Source: SZUA-35 sp963781035 (lineage in GTDB: Bacteria > Actinomycetota > Acidimicrobiia > Acidimicrobiales > SZUA-35). From it: DNA of 64,000 nucleotides. Numbering within the stretch: position 1 is the stretch's first letter; each line of letters begins with the position of its first letter. The stretch is taken from assembly GCA_963781035.1 (NCBI GenBank), contig CAWAEN010000009.1, positions 248,001 to 312,000 of the forward strand. Direction: 5' to 3'. Position numbers and translations under genes: made by a program. Shown piece after piece: positions 1-10,424 of this stretch. Below the pieces are notes generated by a model. That model had not been told where the DNA came from. It worked only from the letters and a program-made list of their open reading frames with translations, and ran no database searches.

Positions 1-182
1 GCTTCGGTGAACCGGTCGATCACCGTGGCCCCCAACTGCGCTTCGACCGACTCGAGCCGCGTGATGGCCGACTCGACCGACTCGGCTGCGCTCACCTCAC
101 CTGCGGAAACTCGGCCGGCGAGTTCGGTGGCGTCCAGACGCCCGAGTTCATCGGCGGCACTGATCTTCACGGCAAACCCCAT
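1..182 (-). CDS. Amidase signature family protein, N-terminal part, cut by window edge
   Basis: The reverse strand opens with ATG at 182 and runs off the left edge, giving about 60 residues. The segment DATELAGRVSAGEVSA followed by an AAxSVxxAI helix is the usual N-terminal helix of amidase-signature (GatA-like) hydrolases, which cleave amide bonds with a Ser-cisSer-Lys triad. The catalytic part lies outside the window, so substrate and integrity cannot be judged. It is divergent from the SDR gene that begins at 309, and the 126 bp between them must hold both promoters. The family call rests on the N-terminal helix alone. Confidence 0.65.
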   Translation of the reverse strand, partial: MGFAVKISAADELGRLDATELAGRVSAGEVSAAESVESAITRLESVEAQLGATVIDRFTE

Positions 183-308
183 TCACTGCACACCGCCGTT
201 GCTGAGCGCAACCACGGGGCTTCCGACCCTAGATCGCTGGGTCGCCCCGGGCACGCCCGGCCCGATCGCTCTACTGTTCGACCCCATCGACGATGCCTGG
301 AGGCAGTC

Positions 309-1077
309 ATGACGAAGCGAACAATTCTGGTGACGGGTGCCGGCTCCGGCTTCGGAAAAGCCGCTGCGGTGGAGCTGGCGGGACGGGGCCACGCCGTCAT
401 CGCAACGACCGAGACCAAGGAGCAGGCCGACGCGCTGCAGGCCGAGCACCCCGAGCTCACGACCATGAAGCTCGATGTCACTGCGGAGGACGACGTGGCT
501 CAGGTCACTGACCTCGGCGTCGACGTCCTGATCAACAATGCCGGCATGGGCGTGATGGGCCCGATGGCGACCGTTCCCATGGAGCGTGTTCGTGCGGTGT
601 TCGACGTGAACGTCTTCGGCATGGTCGCGATGTCCCAAGCCGTGATCCCCGGCATGAAGGAAAAGGGCTGGGGTCGCATCATCAATGTCTCGTCGGTGGC
701 CGGCATCCTCGCCTCGCCGCTCACCTCTCCGTACGCGATGACGAAACATGCAGTCGAGGCCTTCACCAAGAGCCTCCGGGGCGAGCTCGAGCCGCACGGG
801 ATCGACGTCACCAAGGTCAACCCCGGCCCGTACAACACCGGCTTCAACGACCGCATGGTGGACGGCATCACCGAGTACATCGACGCCGGCGACACCTCGG
901 CCAACGAGACCAACGAGGTCGTCCGTCAGATCGTGCTGACCGATCAGCTCGACCCGCTCGACGTCGCCACGGACGCTGGCCGATCTCGCAGAAGCAGAAT
1001 CGACCCCGCCGGAAACGCTGCTGCCAGAGGGAATCGGCGAACTCCTCCAAGCCATGATCTCGGCCGAGGGTTACTGA
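309..1077 (+). CDS. SDR family oxidoreductase (one frame break)
   Basis: Classical short-chain dehydrogenase: the nucleotide-binding glycine motif TGAGSGFG lies near residue 10, NNAG near residue 77, the catalytic Ser in INVSSVAG, and YAMTK (YxxxK) follows. It probably oxidises or reduces a hydroxyl/carbonyl substrate with NAD(P); the substrate is unknown. A GGAGG lies 6 bp before ATG 309. The frame is lost near 970-980 and the last part (LADLAEAES to AEGY, stop at 1075-1077) continues in the next frame. That fits one extra base, with a full length of about 255 residues, normal for the family. Confidence 0.85.
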
Positions 1078-1165
1078 CTTCCTCCCTGGATGCAGGCGGC
1101 AGCGATTCGGAAGTCAATCCCGGATGGTCGTCGCAAGACAAGCGGCGCCCTCACGCCTGTGCCCG

Positions 1166-1483
1166 TCAGGCCTTCTTCACGAACTCGGCCTTGATCAGGA
1201 TGCCCCGACCGTTGACCTTGCCGTCGATGGGGTGATCGCCCTCGACGATGCGAATCGACTTGACCTTGGTCCCCGACTTGACCCCACCGGTCTTGCCGTC
1301 GAGCTTCAGGTCCTTGATCACGGTGACGTCGTCGCCGGTCGCGAGAAGGTTGCCATTGGCGTCGCGAACCTCGGGGAGCGCATCGTCGATCCACTCGTGG
1401 CCGCAGGTCGCGCACTCGAAGCCGTCATCGGTCTCGAGCGGGTCCGGCATCGTGCAGATCGGGCAGGTCAACGAATCGCTCAT
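1166..1483 (-). CDS. yjdM: PhnA/YjdM family zinc-ribbon protein
   Basis: A 105-residue protein with an N-terminal zinc ribbon, CPIC near residue 8 and CATC near residue 25, followed by the conserved PhnA domain (DANGN, KDLKLDG and KVKSIRI stretches). Despite the old name, this family is not required for phosphonate breakdown and its role is unsettled. Length and domain order match the family and the frame is intact. It is transcribed away from the SnoaL-like gene at 1636; the 150 bp between holds a long inverted repeat. Confidence 0.9.
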   Translation of the reverse strand: MSDSLTCPICTMPDPLETDDGFECATCGHEWIDDALPEVRDANGNLLATGDDVTVIKDLKLDGKTGGVKSGTKVKSIRIVEGDHPIDGKVNGRGILIKAEFVKKA

Positions 1484-1539
1484 CGGCCCTGTCTATCCAC
1501 GGACCGTCCATCCGGCGGCAGTGGTCGACGCACACCTGG

Positions 1540-1590
1540 CGTTCTGCGTCGCGTTTGTCTCGCTTTCCGGGGCAAACGCAACGCAGAACG
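1540..1590. repeat. Intergenic inverted repeat with CGTTCTGCG arm ends
   Basis: Two 18-nt arms (1540-1557 and 1573-1590) are reverse complements with one mismatch and enclose a 15-nt spacer. Arms start CGTTCTGCG and end GCGTTTG. It lies between two divergently transcribed genes, so it is not a transcription terminator. The outer arm sequence resembles that of the palindromes at 16249 and 55093. It could be an operator or a dispersed palindromic element. Confidence 0.7.
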
Positions 1591-1635
1591 GGGGCGGGCG
1601 CCACGGGGCCGCGGCCCGCACCCCATACTCACGGC

Positions 1636-2010
1636 ATGGATCTCGCTGCACTGCTCGCCCTGGAGACCTGCGTTTGGGAGGCCTTGTGTCAAGGGGACGC
1701 GTCCGCTGACGCCGACCTGCTCTCCGACGACTTCCTCGGCGTCTACCCGACGGGGTTCGCCGATCGCCACGATCACACCAGCCAACTCAGCGATGGACCG
1801 ACCGTTGCCGACTACGTCATTCTCGACGCCCGTTCGATGCAACTCTCGGCTGACCATGCACTCCTCGCCTACCGAGCCGAGTACCGACGCCCGGGAGCGG
1901 AGCAGATGGAGGAGATGTACGTGTCGTCCCTCTGGTCGCAGCGCAACGGATCATGGGTCAACGTCTTCAGCCAGGACACACCCATGGATCGCACCGCCGA
2001 CGTTCCCTGA
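1636..2010 (+). CDS. SnoaL/DUF4440-like NTF2-fold protein
   Basis: A 124-residue small protein of the NTF2-like fold (SnoaL/DUF4440 type): an N-terminal helix beginning MDLAALLALE, a DDFLGVYPTG segment, and a C-terminal SSLWSQRNGSWVNVF strand pair typical of the fold. Such proteins are ketosteroid-isomerase-like enzymes or ligand-binding proteins; no catalytic pair can be assigned. ATG 1636 is preferred because the reading frame upstream of it runs through the inverted repeat at 1540-1590 and shows no family similarity. No strong ribosome-binding site is visible. Confidence 0.7.
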   Translation: MDLAALLALETCVWEALCQGDASADADLLSDDFLGVYPTGFADRHDHTSQLSDGPTVADYVILDARSMQLSADHALLAYRAEYRRPGAEQMEEMYVSSLWSQRNGSWVNVFSQDTPMDRTADVP

Positions 2011-2073
2011 TCCTCAATTCACAACGCGCCGGGTCGATGGTCTGAGAAGAACCAACCTTCTGGAGAAGACCTC

Positions 2074-3028
2074 GTGAGCAAGTATCGACTCGTCACCCGC
2101 AGCGATTTCGACGGCCTGGTGTGCGCTGTTCTGCTCGAGCATCTGGAGATGATCGACGACATTCGTCTTCGTCCACCCCAAGGACATGCAGGACGGCAAG
2201 GTCGAGATCACCGACAACGACATCACCACCAACCTCCCCTACGTGGAAGGCGTGCATCTCGCATTCGACCACCACGAGTCCGAGACCCTCCGAAACGACG
2301 CTCGCGACAACCACGTGATCCTCCCCCACGCACCGTCCGCGGCCCGCGTGGTCTGGGACCACTACGGCGGAACAAGCACGTTCCCCGCTCGATGGCTCGA
2401 GATGATGGACGCCGTCGACAAGGCGGACTCCGCCCAGTACACCGAGGGCGAGATCATCTACCCCCGCAACTGGGAGCTGCTCAACTTCATCATGGATCCT
2501 CGTACCGGCCTCGGCCGATTCCGGGACTTCCGCATCTCCAACTACGACCTGATGAAGGATCTGATCGCCTACTGCAAGGACCACGCGATCGAAGAGATCC
2601 TGCGGCTGCCCGACGTCGTCGAACGCACCGACCTCTACTTCGCCCACCAGGCCGAGGCGAAAGCGCAGATCGAACGCTGTTCGACCATCCACGACAACCT
2701 GATCGTCCTCGATCTGACCGACGAGGACACCATCTGGCCCGCCAACCGGTTCCTGATCTACGCGATGTACCCCACGTGCAACATCTCGATCCACAAGCTC
2801 TGGGGCTTCCGGAAACAGAACACCGTGTTCGCCACCGGCAAGTCGATCATCGATCGAAGCTGTGTGACCAACGTCGGTGAGCTGATGCTCCGTCATGGCG
2901 GCGGCGGGCACGTTGCCGCCGGAACCTGCCAAGTCGAGACAGCCGACGCCGACCGCGTCCTCAGCGAGCTGATCGACGAGATCGTCGCCGATCATCGTGT
3001 CGCTGTCGGAGCTTCCCAGCCAGGTTGA
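2074..3028 (+). CDS. DHH-family phosphoesterase (one frame break)
   Basis: DHH-superfamily phosphoesterase (nanoRNase / exopolyphosphatase-like), about 317 residues. Motif I is SDFDGL near residue 9, the DHH motif occurs as FDHHES, and the C-terminal DHHA1 substrate-binding domain carries GGGGHVAAGTCQV. These motifs bind two Mn ions for hydrolysis of phosphodiester or phosphoanhydride substrates. The frame changes near 2165, consistent with one extra T in what should read ATCGTC. Its 3' end overlaps the convergent gene by 37 bp. The true substrate is not evident. Confidence 0.85.
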
Positions 3029-3549
3029 CAGTTCGGCAGAGTCAAGTCGGCCGGCGAGTTCTTGGCCCACTTGCGGATGAGCTTCGACGCCCAGGCGTAG
3101 TGGCTCGAGGTCGCCGACACCATGTAGGCGCCAACCGATGTCGTCCTCGTCCACGGATAGCGACTCTTCGCGAAGAGGTCCTCGCTGTCGTAGGAATCGA
3201 TCGTCGCCATCAACTCTGCGTGTGTTGCCCGCAGCCGGGACGCGATGTCGGCCCAGTCGTCGTTCTCGGTTCGGCGATAGATGACCTCGTTCAGGGCAGG
3301 AGTCTCGGCGAACGTGAAACCATCGGCTGGAATCGTCGGCTTCTCACCGGCCGAGCCCACCTTCTCCCACTCGATGGCCATTTGTTGCCAGGCGTGCAGG
3401 TGGGCCAGAAGATCCTTGACCGACCAGGCCTCGCAAGCCCCGGGGACTTCACGGCGTGCAGGTGCAACCGAGTCGACGGCAACCCAGAGTCGTTCGAACT
3501 CCTCGGATGCGGCGGAGAGGAGTTCGGATTTGCTCGTCGGTCGGCCCAT
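2992..3549 (-). CDS. ClbS/DfsB family four-helix-bundle protein
   Basis: About 185 residues with the DfsB/ClbS (DUF1706) pattern: GRPTSKSELL at the start, EAWSVKDLLAHLHAWQ, a YRRTENDDW segment and SHYAWASKLIRKW near the end. The family belongs to the DinB-like four-helix bundles; ClbS is a colibactin self-resistance hydrolase, while most members are uncharacterised. ATG 3549 is chosen because MGRPTSK is the conserved family start; the residues encoded upstream of it show no similarity. Its 3' end overlaps the convergent DHH gene. Confidence 0.8.
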   Translation of the reverse strand: MGRPTSKSELLSAASEEFERLWVAVDSVAPARREVPGACEAWSVKDLLAHLHAWQQMAIEWEKVGSAGEKPTIPADGFTFAETPALNEVIYRRTENDDWADIASRLRATHAELMATIDSYDSEDLFAKSRYPWTRTTSVGAYMVSATSSHYAWASKLIRKWAKNSPADLTLPNCQPGWEAPTATR

Positions 3550-3618
3550 GCTCCCGAGCCTGGATGCGGCGAGGAGGCAACGCAAGGGGACGAAGGCCCC
3601 CAACTGCTCGCCGCGCCG

Positions 3619-4426
3619 TCAGGAATGCCGGACGGCGTCTCGTTTCAGGAGCTTGGCAACGTCGTGGCAACACTCCGATGAGATTCGCCGCTCGATCGAG
3701 GTGACCCAGGCCGATGGTGCAGTGCCGAGCTCCTCGCCCAGGAACGTCCGGTAACGCTGATAGGCCCGCAACGCCTCCACCTGGCGGCCCTCACTCGCGA
3801 GCGCCAACATCAGCAATCCTCGCGGGTGATCCCGCAGCGGACAGACGGTCGACGTGGGCCAGCAGCGGGGCGATTGCCTCAGCGCCTCGTCCCGCGCAGA
3901 TGAGCAGCTCGGCTCGCTCCTCGATGAGCTTCGCCCGAAGCTCCTGCACTCTGGTCACCTCGGGTGACGCCCATGGCTCGTCTCGGAACTCGACGAGCGG
4001 GTCGCCGTGCCACATCGACAGCGCCAGCTCGATCTGCTGGAGTCGATCGGTGCCGACGGGGGCGCCCGCCAACCGCGTGAACTCGACGACGTCGACGGTG
4101 CCGACGAAGCGGTAGCCGCTGGGGCCGGTTGCGATCGGGTCGTACCCCGTCGACCGTCGGAGCCTCGACATCGATGTACGAACCGAGCCCGGCGAGACAC
4201 TCATCAGATCGGCCAACTGGCCAGGGCTTCGACTGCACTGACCGAGCAGCGCCAGGACGGCGAGCAACCGACGCTGCGATGCACTCGGCGGAGTGATGGA
4301 TTCGTTCCCGTCGAGGACCAGCCGGATGTCGCCGAGCAACTGGACCCGCACTTCGGGGGCCGCCGGCCTCGCACTGCGCCGCACCACGTTTGGCGGCTGC
4401 AGTGGTTGCACCATGAGTTCCATCAT
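3619..4426 (-). CDS. SARP-type (BTAD domain) transcriptional regulator (one frame break)
   Basis: AfsR/SARP-like activator of about 268 residues. Residues 20-110 form an OmpR-like winged helix (VRVQLLGDIRLVLDG, then SVSPGSVRTSMSRLRR as recognition region). The rest is a bacterial transcriptional activation domain rich in helices, ending with EALRAYQRYRTFLGEELG. The start at ATG 4426 has GAGGGAG 7-8 bp upstream. The frame is lost near 3842 and resumes with PLRDHPRGLLMLALASEG, the expected BTAD sequence, so one extra base is likely. It is divergent from the Crp/Fnr gene, about 100 bp away, suggesting a shared control region. Confidence 0.85.
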
Positions 4427-4529
4427 GATCGTTTCTCCCTCGTTCTGCCGCCGATGTATGGTCACTCTGGGCTCGAGTTGGGGGAACGTCCATGACGCTC
4501 ATCACAGTGTTTCGCTGCATGCCGTGCGG

Positions 4530-5233
4530 ATGCATGTCGTGAGTGCTGTTCTCCTTCCGGGAGCAGATCACCGACGAGCGCTCGGCGCCTTCGTCGCCGA
4601 GCGAGGATTCTTGCGCGAGCTCGCCATCGGCGAGACGCTCTTCACCGAGGGAGAACGCTCGACGGCAGCGTTCGCCTGCACGGAGGGAAGGATCAATCTC
4701 TTCGTCACTTCCCCGAGCGGCAGAGAGCTGATCTTGGGGACCAAGACTCCCATCCAAGGCTTCGGCGAGCTCTCGGCCATCTCCGGCGCACCGCGGAGTG
4801 CAACCGCGGTTGCCATGGCGCCATCGACGGTCAGCGTCATGCCCGGCGCCGAGTTTCTCCGAGAGGTCGAGAACGATCGCGACGCTCGCCGTCACGATTC
4901 TGCGTGAGTTGGCCCGTCACCTCGAGAAGGCCAATCTCCGATTGGCTGCCCGCTCGGTCGACTCGACCAACAAGCGCGTGGCTCAGTTGTTGATCGAGTT
5001 GGCGCTGAAGCTCGACCGACATGCCGATCTCGAACTGCCGTTCCACCGCTGCCACGCAAGTCGCCATCACGCAGGATGAAGTGGCCGCATGGGTCGGATC
5101 GACGCGCGAGGCGGCCGCCCGCTCGCTTGCGCTGCTACGCGAATGCGGCGCAGTCCGAACCGGACGCGGACGCATCACGATCCTCGATCCCGATCTGCTC
5201 GACCAACTGGCGCAAGACGACCGCGAGTGGTGA
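4530..5233 (+). CDS. Crp/Fnr-family transcriptional regulator (two frame breaks)
   Basis: About 234 residues: an N-terminal cyclic-nucleotide-like beta barrel (FLRELAIGETLFTEGE, GFGELSAISGAPRSATAVA) and a C-terminal helix-turn-helix (ITQDEVAAWVGSTREAAARSLALLREC). There is no Fnr-type cysteine cluster. Breaks near 4872 and 5045 are each explained by one extra base; the intervening frame encodes the dimer helix LAVTILRELARHLEKAN. ATG 4530 is the first start in frame ahead of the barrel, with no clear ribosome-binding site. Being divergent from the SARP gene and upstream of glutamine synthetase, it may act locally, but this is inference. Confidence 0.8.
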
Positions 5234-5389
5234 TGCACCGACCTTTCGCTCCCTGGTAGGTCATCACGGGGCGGCTTGGAGCTCGGCATCCTGCCTCGCC
5301 TGATGACCGCATGAGTCGGGATCGTTACCGCAGGAAGAACAAGCGGCGCACCCGTTGCCGATCACCACGTCGACCGCTGCAATCGTTCC

Positions 5390-7579
5390 ATGAGCGGAAA
5401 CGAAACTCGATCGATGGCCATCAACGACGTCACCAACCGAGGGGTGGTCCCGACGGGTGAGATCGGCGGTCCCCTCTCCGAGATCTGGGCGACCGATGTC
5501 TTCAACCTCGCCACCATGGAGGAGATGCTGTCGAAGACAGCCTTCAAGGCGATGAAGGCGACCGTCCAGACCGGTGCGCCCCTCGACCCGGCGACCGCGG
5601 ACGTGGTCGCTGCTGCAATGAAGGACTGGGCCCTCTCCAAGGGAGCGAAGTTCTTCTCCCACATCTTCTACCCGATGACCAACATCACGGCGGAGAAGCA
5701 CGATGGCTTCATCGTCACCAACAGCGACGGGAACGCAATCACCGAGTTCACGGGCAGCTTGCTGATCAAGGGCGAGCCCGATGGCTCGTCGTTCCCCAAC
5801 GGCAGTCTGCGCACCACGAACGCGGCTCGCGGCTACACGGCCTGGGACCCGACCAGCCCCGCATATGTCATGCGAACGGCCAATGGCGCCACGCTGATGA
5901 TTCCGAGCGTGTTCATGGCGTGGACGGGAGAGGCTCTCGACAAGAAGATCCCGCTGCTCCGCTCGAATGCTGCGATGGACCAGGCAGCGCAACGCGTGCT
6001 TCGAGCCATGGGCGAGACCGAGATCGAAACCCTCAACTCGAGCTGTGGCGCCGAACAGGAGTACTTCCTCGTCGACGCCCACTTCGCCAACAGACGCCCT
6101 GATCTCCTGCTTGCCGGCCGCACGCTCTTCGGCGCCCCTTCGCCCAAGGGCCAGGAGTTCGACGACCACTACTTCGGTGCCATCCCCGAACGAGTGCAGG
6201 TCTTCATGCAGGACTTCGAGGACAAGCTCTTCCGGCTCGGCATCCCCGCCAAGACTCATCACAACGAGGTCGCCCCCGGACAATTCGAACTGGCGCCCTA
6301 CTTCGAAGCAGCGAACGTCGCCGCCGACCACCAACAGCTGATGATGACCATCATGAAATCGACAGCAAAGGCCCACGGCTTCCTCTGTCTCCTCCACGAG
6401 AAGCCGTTCGCCGGCATCAACGGATCCGGCAAACACGTCAACTGGTCGGTCGGCAACAGCACGCAGGGCAATCTGCTCGATCCCGGCTCCACACCGAGTG
6501 AGAATCTCGAGTTCCTGCTGTTCTGCGGCGCCGTGATTCGTGGCGTCCACTTGTTCGGCCCATTGCTTCGTTCGGTCATCGCCACCGCGAGCAACGATCA
6601 CCGGTTGGGCGCCAACGAGGCACCCCCGGCGATCATCTCGGTGTACCTCGGTGATCAGCTGGAGCAGGTGTTCAACGACATCAGGGATGAAAAGGTCAGC
6701 CTCGCCACCGAGGGCGGGTCGATGAACCTCGGGCTCGACCAGATCCTTCCCTTCCAGCGAGACCCAGGCGATCGCAATCGGACCTCACCCTTCGCCTTCA
6801 CCGGCAACCGTTTCGAGTTCCGTGCCGTTGGCTCGTCACAATCGGTCTCCGGCCCGCTCGTCGCGATGAACACGATGCTCGCCGACTCACTCAACTGGGT
6901 CGCCGACCGGCTCGAAGAGATTCTGCCCGACGGTGAGAACACACAGGAGGAGCGGGCTGCCGCCGTGGCCGAGGTGCTGAAGGCGATCTTGGACGAGCAC
7001 AGCGCGGTGATATTCGGCGGCGACGGCTACTCGTCGGAATGGCACCGAGAGGCCGTGGAGGATCGAGGCCTGCGGAATCTTCCGACCACCGCTGACGCCC
7101 TTCCGGTCCTGATGGAGGACGCCGTCATCGAGCTCTTCGAGCGCACCGGCGTGCTCAGCACGATCGAACTCGAGAGCCGCTTCGAGGTGTACGCAGAGCA
7201 GTACATCCTCTCCATCGGCGTCGAGGCGAAGCTCATGGTCGAGATGGCGAAGACCGTCATCTACCCGGCGGCCATGTCCTACCTGTCCGAACTGGCCACG
7301 ACCGCGCGGACGGCGAAGAAGCTCGGCGTCGACGTGGATACCGCCGTGATCGAGTCCATCAGCGGAACAGCCGGTGCCTTGATGGAGGCGGCCGACGTCC
7401 TGCTCGTGACCCTCGAGACCCACGATGTCGAGTCGACCGAGAAGCACATGCGATTCTGCGCAGACACCGTCCGCGGCCTCATGGACGATGTTCGGATTCT
7501 CGCCGACACGCTCGAGACGCTCGTTGCCGATGAGCGGTGGCCTCTGCCGAAGTATCGGGAGATGCTCTTCATCCGCTGA
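5390..7579 (+). CDS. glnN: Glutamine synthetase type III
   Basis: Intact 729-residue protein matching GSIII (about 700-730 residues), the dodecameric ATP-dependent enzyme that makes glutamine from glutamate and ammonium. Visible family signatures are EVAPGQFELAPYFE, LLHEKPFAGINGSGKHVNWS (ATP/glutamate site) and SGPLVAMNTMLADSLNW, with a long helical C-terminal region unique to type III. ATG 5390 is the first in-frame start; MAINDV at codon 9 is a possible alternative. The gene runs convergently into ppc with only 8 bp between stop codons. An imperfect hairpin (arms 5259-5266 and 5301-5308) lies in its leader. Confidence 0.95.
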   Translation: MSGNETRSMAINDVTNRGVVPTGEIGGPLSEIWATDVFNLATMEEMLSKTAFKAMKATVQTGAPLDPATADVVAAAMKDWALSKGAKFFSHIFYPMTNITAEKHDGFIVTNSDGNAITEFTGSLLIKGEPDGSSFPNGSLRTTNAARGYTAWDPTSPAYVMRTANGATLMIPSVFMAWTGEALDKKIPLLRSNAAMDQAAQRVLRAMGETEIETLNSSCGAEQEYFLVDAHFANRRPDLLLAGRTLFGAPSPKGQEFDDHYFGAIPERVQVFMQDFEDKLFRLGIPAKTHHNEVAPGQFELAPYFEAANVAADHQQLMMTIMKSTAKAHGFLCLLHEKPFAGINGSGKHVNWSVGNSTQGNLLDPGSTPSENLEFLLFCGAVIRGVHLFGPLLRSVIATASNDHRLGANEAPPAIISVYLGDQLEQVFNDIRDEKVSLATEGGSMNLGLDQILPFQRDPGDRNRTSPFAFTGNRFEFRAVGSSQSVSGPLVAMNTMLADSLNWVADRLEEILPDGENTQEERAAAVAEVLKAILDEHSAVIFGGDGYSSEWHREAVEDRGLRNLPTTADALPVLMEDAVIELFERTGVLSTIELESRFEVYAEQYILSIGVEAKLMVEMAKTVIYPAAMSYLSELATTARTAKKLGVDVDTAVIESISGTAGALMEAADVLLVTLETHDVESTEKHMRFCADTVRGLMDDVRILADTLETLVADERWPLPKYREMLFIR

Positions 7580-7587
7580 GACTCGAG

Positions 7588-10313
7588 TCAGCCGGTGGTT
7601 CCGAGGCCGCTCGAAATGGCATTGACGGTGGCCAGCAGCAGCGGCATCTGATCGTCGCCCTCCGTTTCCTGCTGACCGCTCCGCCACGCTCGAAGGAGAT
7701 CGATCTGGTGGCGGTGGAGCACGGTCAGACCAGCCCGGCGCGGCGCCAACAGTGCCTCGACGTTCGGGCGACGCGCCGCAAGCGAACCTTCGTAGATTCG
7801 TTCGAACACCTCGGCCGTAGCCGCGTACTCGGCCTGGATCTGCCCGAGAATCGACCGGCGCACCGATTCGTCGACCACGAGCTCGGCGTACTCCGCCATC
7901 ACTGTCGGATCAGCGGATGCAAACGAGGTTGCGCTGTTCGACACGATGTAGTGCAACGGCGGCCAGTCGAAGACCGACGCCACCAGCGCCGCTGCGGCCT
8001 CGGGGTCCTCTGCCTCGACCGCAGTCAGTCCGCTGCCCAGGCCGAACCACCCTGACAGGAAGAAACGCGACTGGCTCCACGCAAAGACCCAGGGGATCGC
8101 CCGAAGGTCGCGAAGGGTCCGCCGGCCGGTTCGACGGGCCGGTCGCGATCCGATCTGACTCCGTTCGATGACGTCGATGGGCGTGGCCTGCGAGAAGAAC
8201 TCGATCAGCTCCGGGCTGGCCACGAGGTCGCCGTAACGCTGGCGGGCGGCGTCGGCGAACCGGCCCATGAACGGCTCCAGGTCATGGCGCCTGGCAAATG
8301 GGGCAAGCGTCGCCGAGGCGGTGCCGGCGAGCAGAGTCTCGAGATGGAACGTGGCGTCCTGTGCGTTGGCGTACTTCTGGGCGATGGTCTCGCCCTGCTC
8401 GGTGAGCCGGACATCACCGCCGACCGAACCGGCCGGCAACGCACGGGCGAATCGGTGCGCCGGCCCGGCTCCCCGGCTGACGGTTCCACCACGGCCATGG
8501 AAGAACTGCGGACGAACACCGACCTGACGTGCAGCATCGGTGAGTTCGATCAGCGCCCGGTGCACCGACCACAGGCTCGAGACGATGCCGCCGTCCTTGT
8601 TCGAGTCGCTGTAGCCGACCATGATCTGCTGGACCGGCTCGGCCTGCCCGTTGGCCTCCCGTTGCCACGCAAGGCTGCGAGCCACCATCGGATGTCCCAG
8701 ATAGTCGGCCAGGATCGTGTGACTGGCCTCGAGGTCGCCGATGGTCTCGAAGAGGGGCACGACCCGGACGGGACACACCTGACCTTCCGGGCTGTCCACC
8801 AACATCCCGACCTCGCGGGCGAAGAGGTACACGGCAAGGAGGTCGCTCGGCGACCGAGTCATACTCACGATGAACGATCCGAGGCCGTCGAGGCCGTTGG
8901 CGTCGATCTCTGCCCTCACCACTCGGTAGCAGCCCAGCACCGCATCGGCCTCGGGCCCGAGGTCCGACCGACCGGGGGCAGCGAACGGGCGCCCCGACTG
9001 CAGCTCCGCGTCGAGGAAGGCGCGCCTACGGTCCTCGGTCCAGTCCGGATAGTTCGCTCCGTCCTCCACATTGGCCGCCGCCAGCAACTGCGACAACGCG
9101 AACATCGTGGAACTGACTGTTCTGTCGGATGTCGAGCACAGCGAGGTGGAAGCCGAAGGTGCGAACGAAGCGACGGATCGCCACGACGTGTTCGTCGGCG
9201 GCTCGGTGGGCACCGATGGTCCGCAGCGATTGTTCGATGAGCATCAGATCTGCGTCGACATCGGACGCTCGCCGATAGCGGGCACCGTCGCCCGCAGCGT
9301 GGGGCAGACCGGCAGCGACGAGGTTGATTGCCTGGCGCCACGGCTCGTGCGGATTGCGGGAGACCGCCGCTGCGCCTTCTGACCCGAGCTCGGCCGCTCG
9401 GCTCGAGATCCAGTCGGTCAGATCAGACGGAGCAGGATGGAGGCGACCGGAAAGCGACAGCACGGCCCCCAGTTGATCGAGCCGATCGCGGAGCACGTCG
9501 AGCGCCTCTGACCGGAGCGCGGCGAGCGCCCGCCGAGTGACGTCGGATGTCACCAGCGGATGGCCGTCACGGTCACCTCCGACCCACGTTCCGAACGAGA
9601 CCCGCGGATGGCCGTTGTCGACCAGCAGCCGCTGATCGAGACCAACGGCCTCCCACGCCAGATCGAGCCGCTGATCGAGCCGGTCGACGACATCGGGAAA
9701 CACGTGACGCAGATAGTGAACGACGTTCCGCAGTTCTGCGTCGACACCGGGCTTGTCCAAGAGCACTTCACCGGAGCGCCACAGGAGATCGAGCGTGGTC
9801 GTGATGGCTCGGCGGAGCTCGACCCGATCGGCCTCGGTGTTCGATGTCCGGTCGCGGGCCGCCAGCAGATCGTGAAGCGCACGCTGATGCGCCAGTGCGC
9901 TGCTCCGTTTCGCCTCGGTCGGGTGGGCGGTGAACACCGGCTCGACTCGTACATCGGCAAGTCGTGAAGCGATCGCCTGACCATCGAGACCGGAATCGAG
10001 CATCCGCTGGATCGCCCGCCCCCACAGTGCGGAGTCGTCCATCACGCCGTGCTCGGCTTCGTTCAGACGACGCCGCTCCATCGCTGCGTTCTGCTCGGCC
10101 AACGCCTGGAGTCTGAACATGATGCTGTAGGTCAGCGTGAGCTCTTCTGTACTCGCCGCTCGACCGGCGGCGTCGGTGTCGCCGACCCGCAGCGCATCGG
10201 CCAGGGCGTCGAAGACCCACGTCGTCGAGCACCTCGAACAGACAATCGGTCAGAAAGGCCCGGTCGGCCTCCACCTTGTGATCGTCGAATGTGCGCGGCG
10301 CAGGTACAACCAT
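7588..10313 (-). CDS. ppc: Phosphoenolpyruvate carboxylase (two frame breaks)
   Basis: About 908 residues; carboxylates PEP with bicarbonate to oxaloacetate, replenishing the TCA cycle. All catalytic landmarks are present: VFTAHPTEAKRS, GGDRDGHP, VGYSDSNKDGG, FFHGRGGTVSRGAGP, RAIPWVFAWSQSR, and a C-terminal end in GLGTTG (the usual end is NTG). The frame shifts near 10215 (after FEVLDDV) and near 9115 (after QNSQFHDV); both fit one extra base and nothing conserved is lost. ATG 10313 starts MVVPAPRTFDDH. A core enzyme broken twice argues for sequence error rather than decay. Confidence 0.93.
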
Positions 10314-10349
10314 CGGCGGATCCTACTCTTCCGCACCCTCCCCCGATTG

Positions 10350-10419
10350 GGGTCGGAGCTTCACATTCACAGGTGCCGAAGGCAGCGAAGCGAAGTTGTG
10401 AATGTGGGGCTCCGGACCC
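10350..10419. repeat. Imperfect intergenic inverted repeat
   Basis: Arms at 10350-10371 and 10397-10419 pair over about 20 bp with one bulge and two mismatches; the inner ends CACATTCACA/TGTGAATGTG pair perfectly around a 25-nt loop. It lies between the start of ppc and the end of the serine hydrolase gene, both on the reverse strand. As a terminator for the hydrolase gene it would lie in the right place, but no T-run follows. Confidence 0.6.
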
Positions 10420-10424
10420 TCGAA

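Noticed and set aside
5324..5340. GTTAC-n6-AAGAAC upstream of glnN as a GlnR box
   Set aside because: Only half of the GlnR consensus (GTnAC-n6-GAAAC) fits, and only one box is present; too weak to report as a site.
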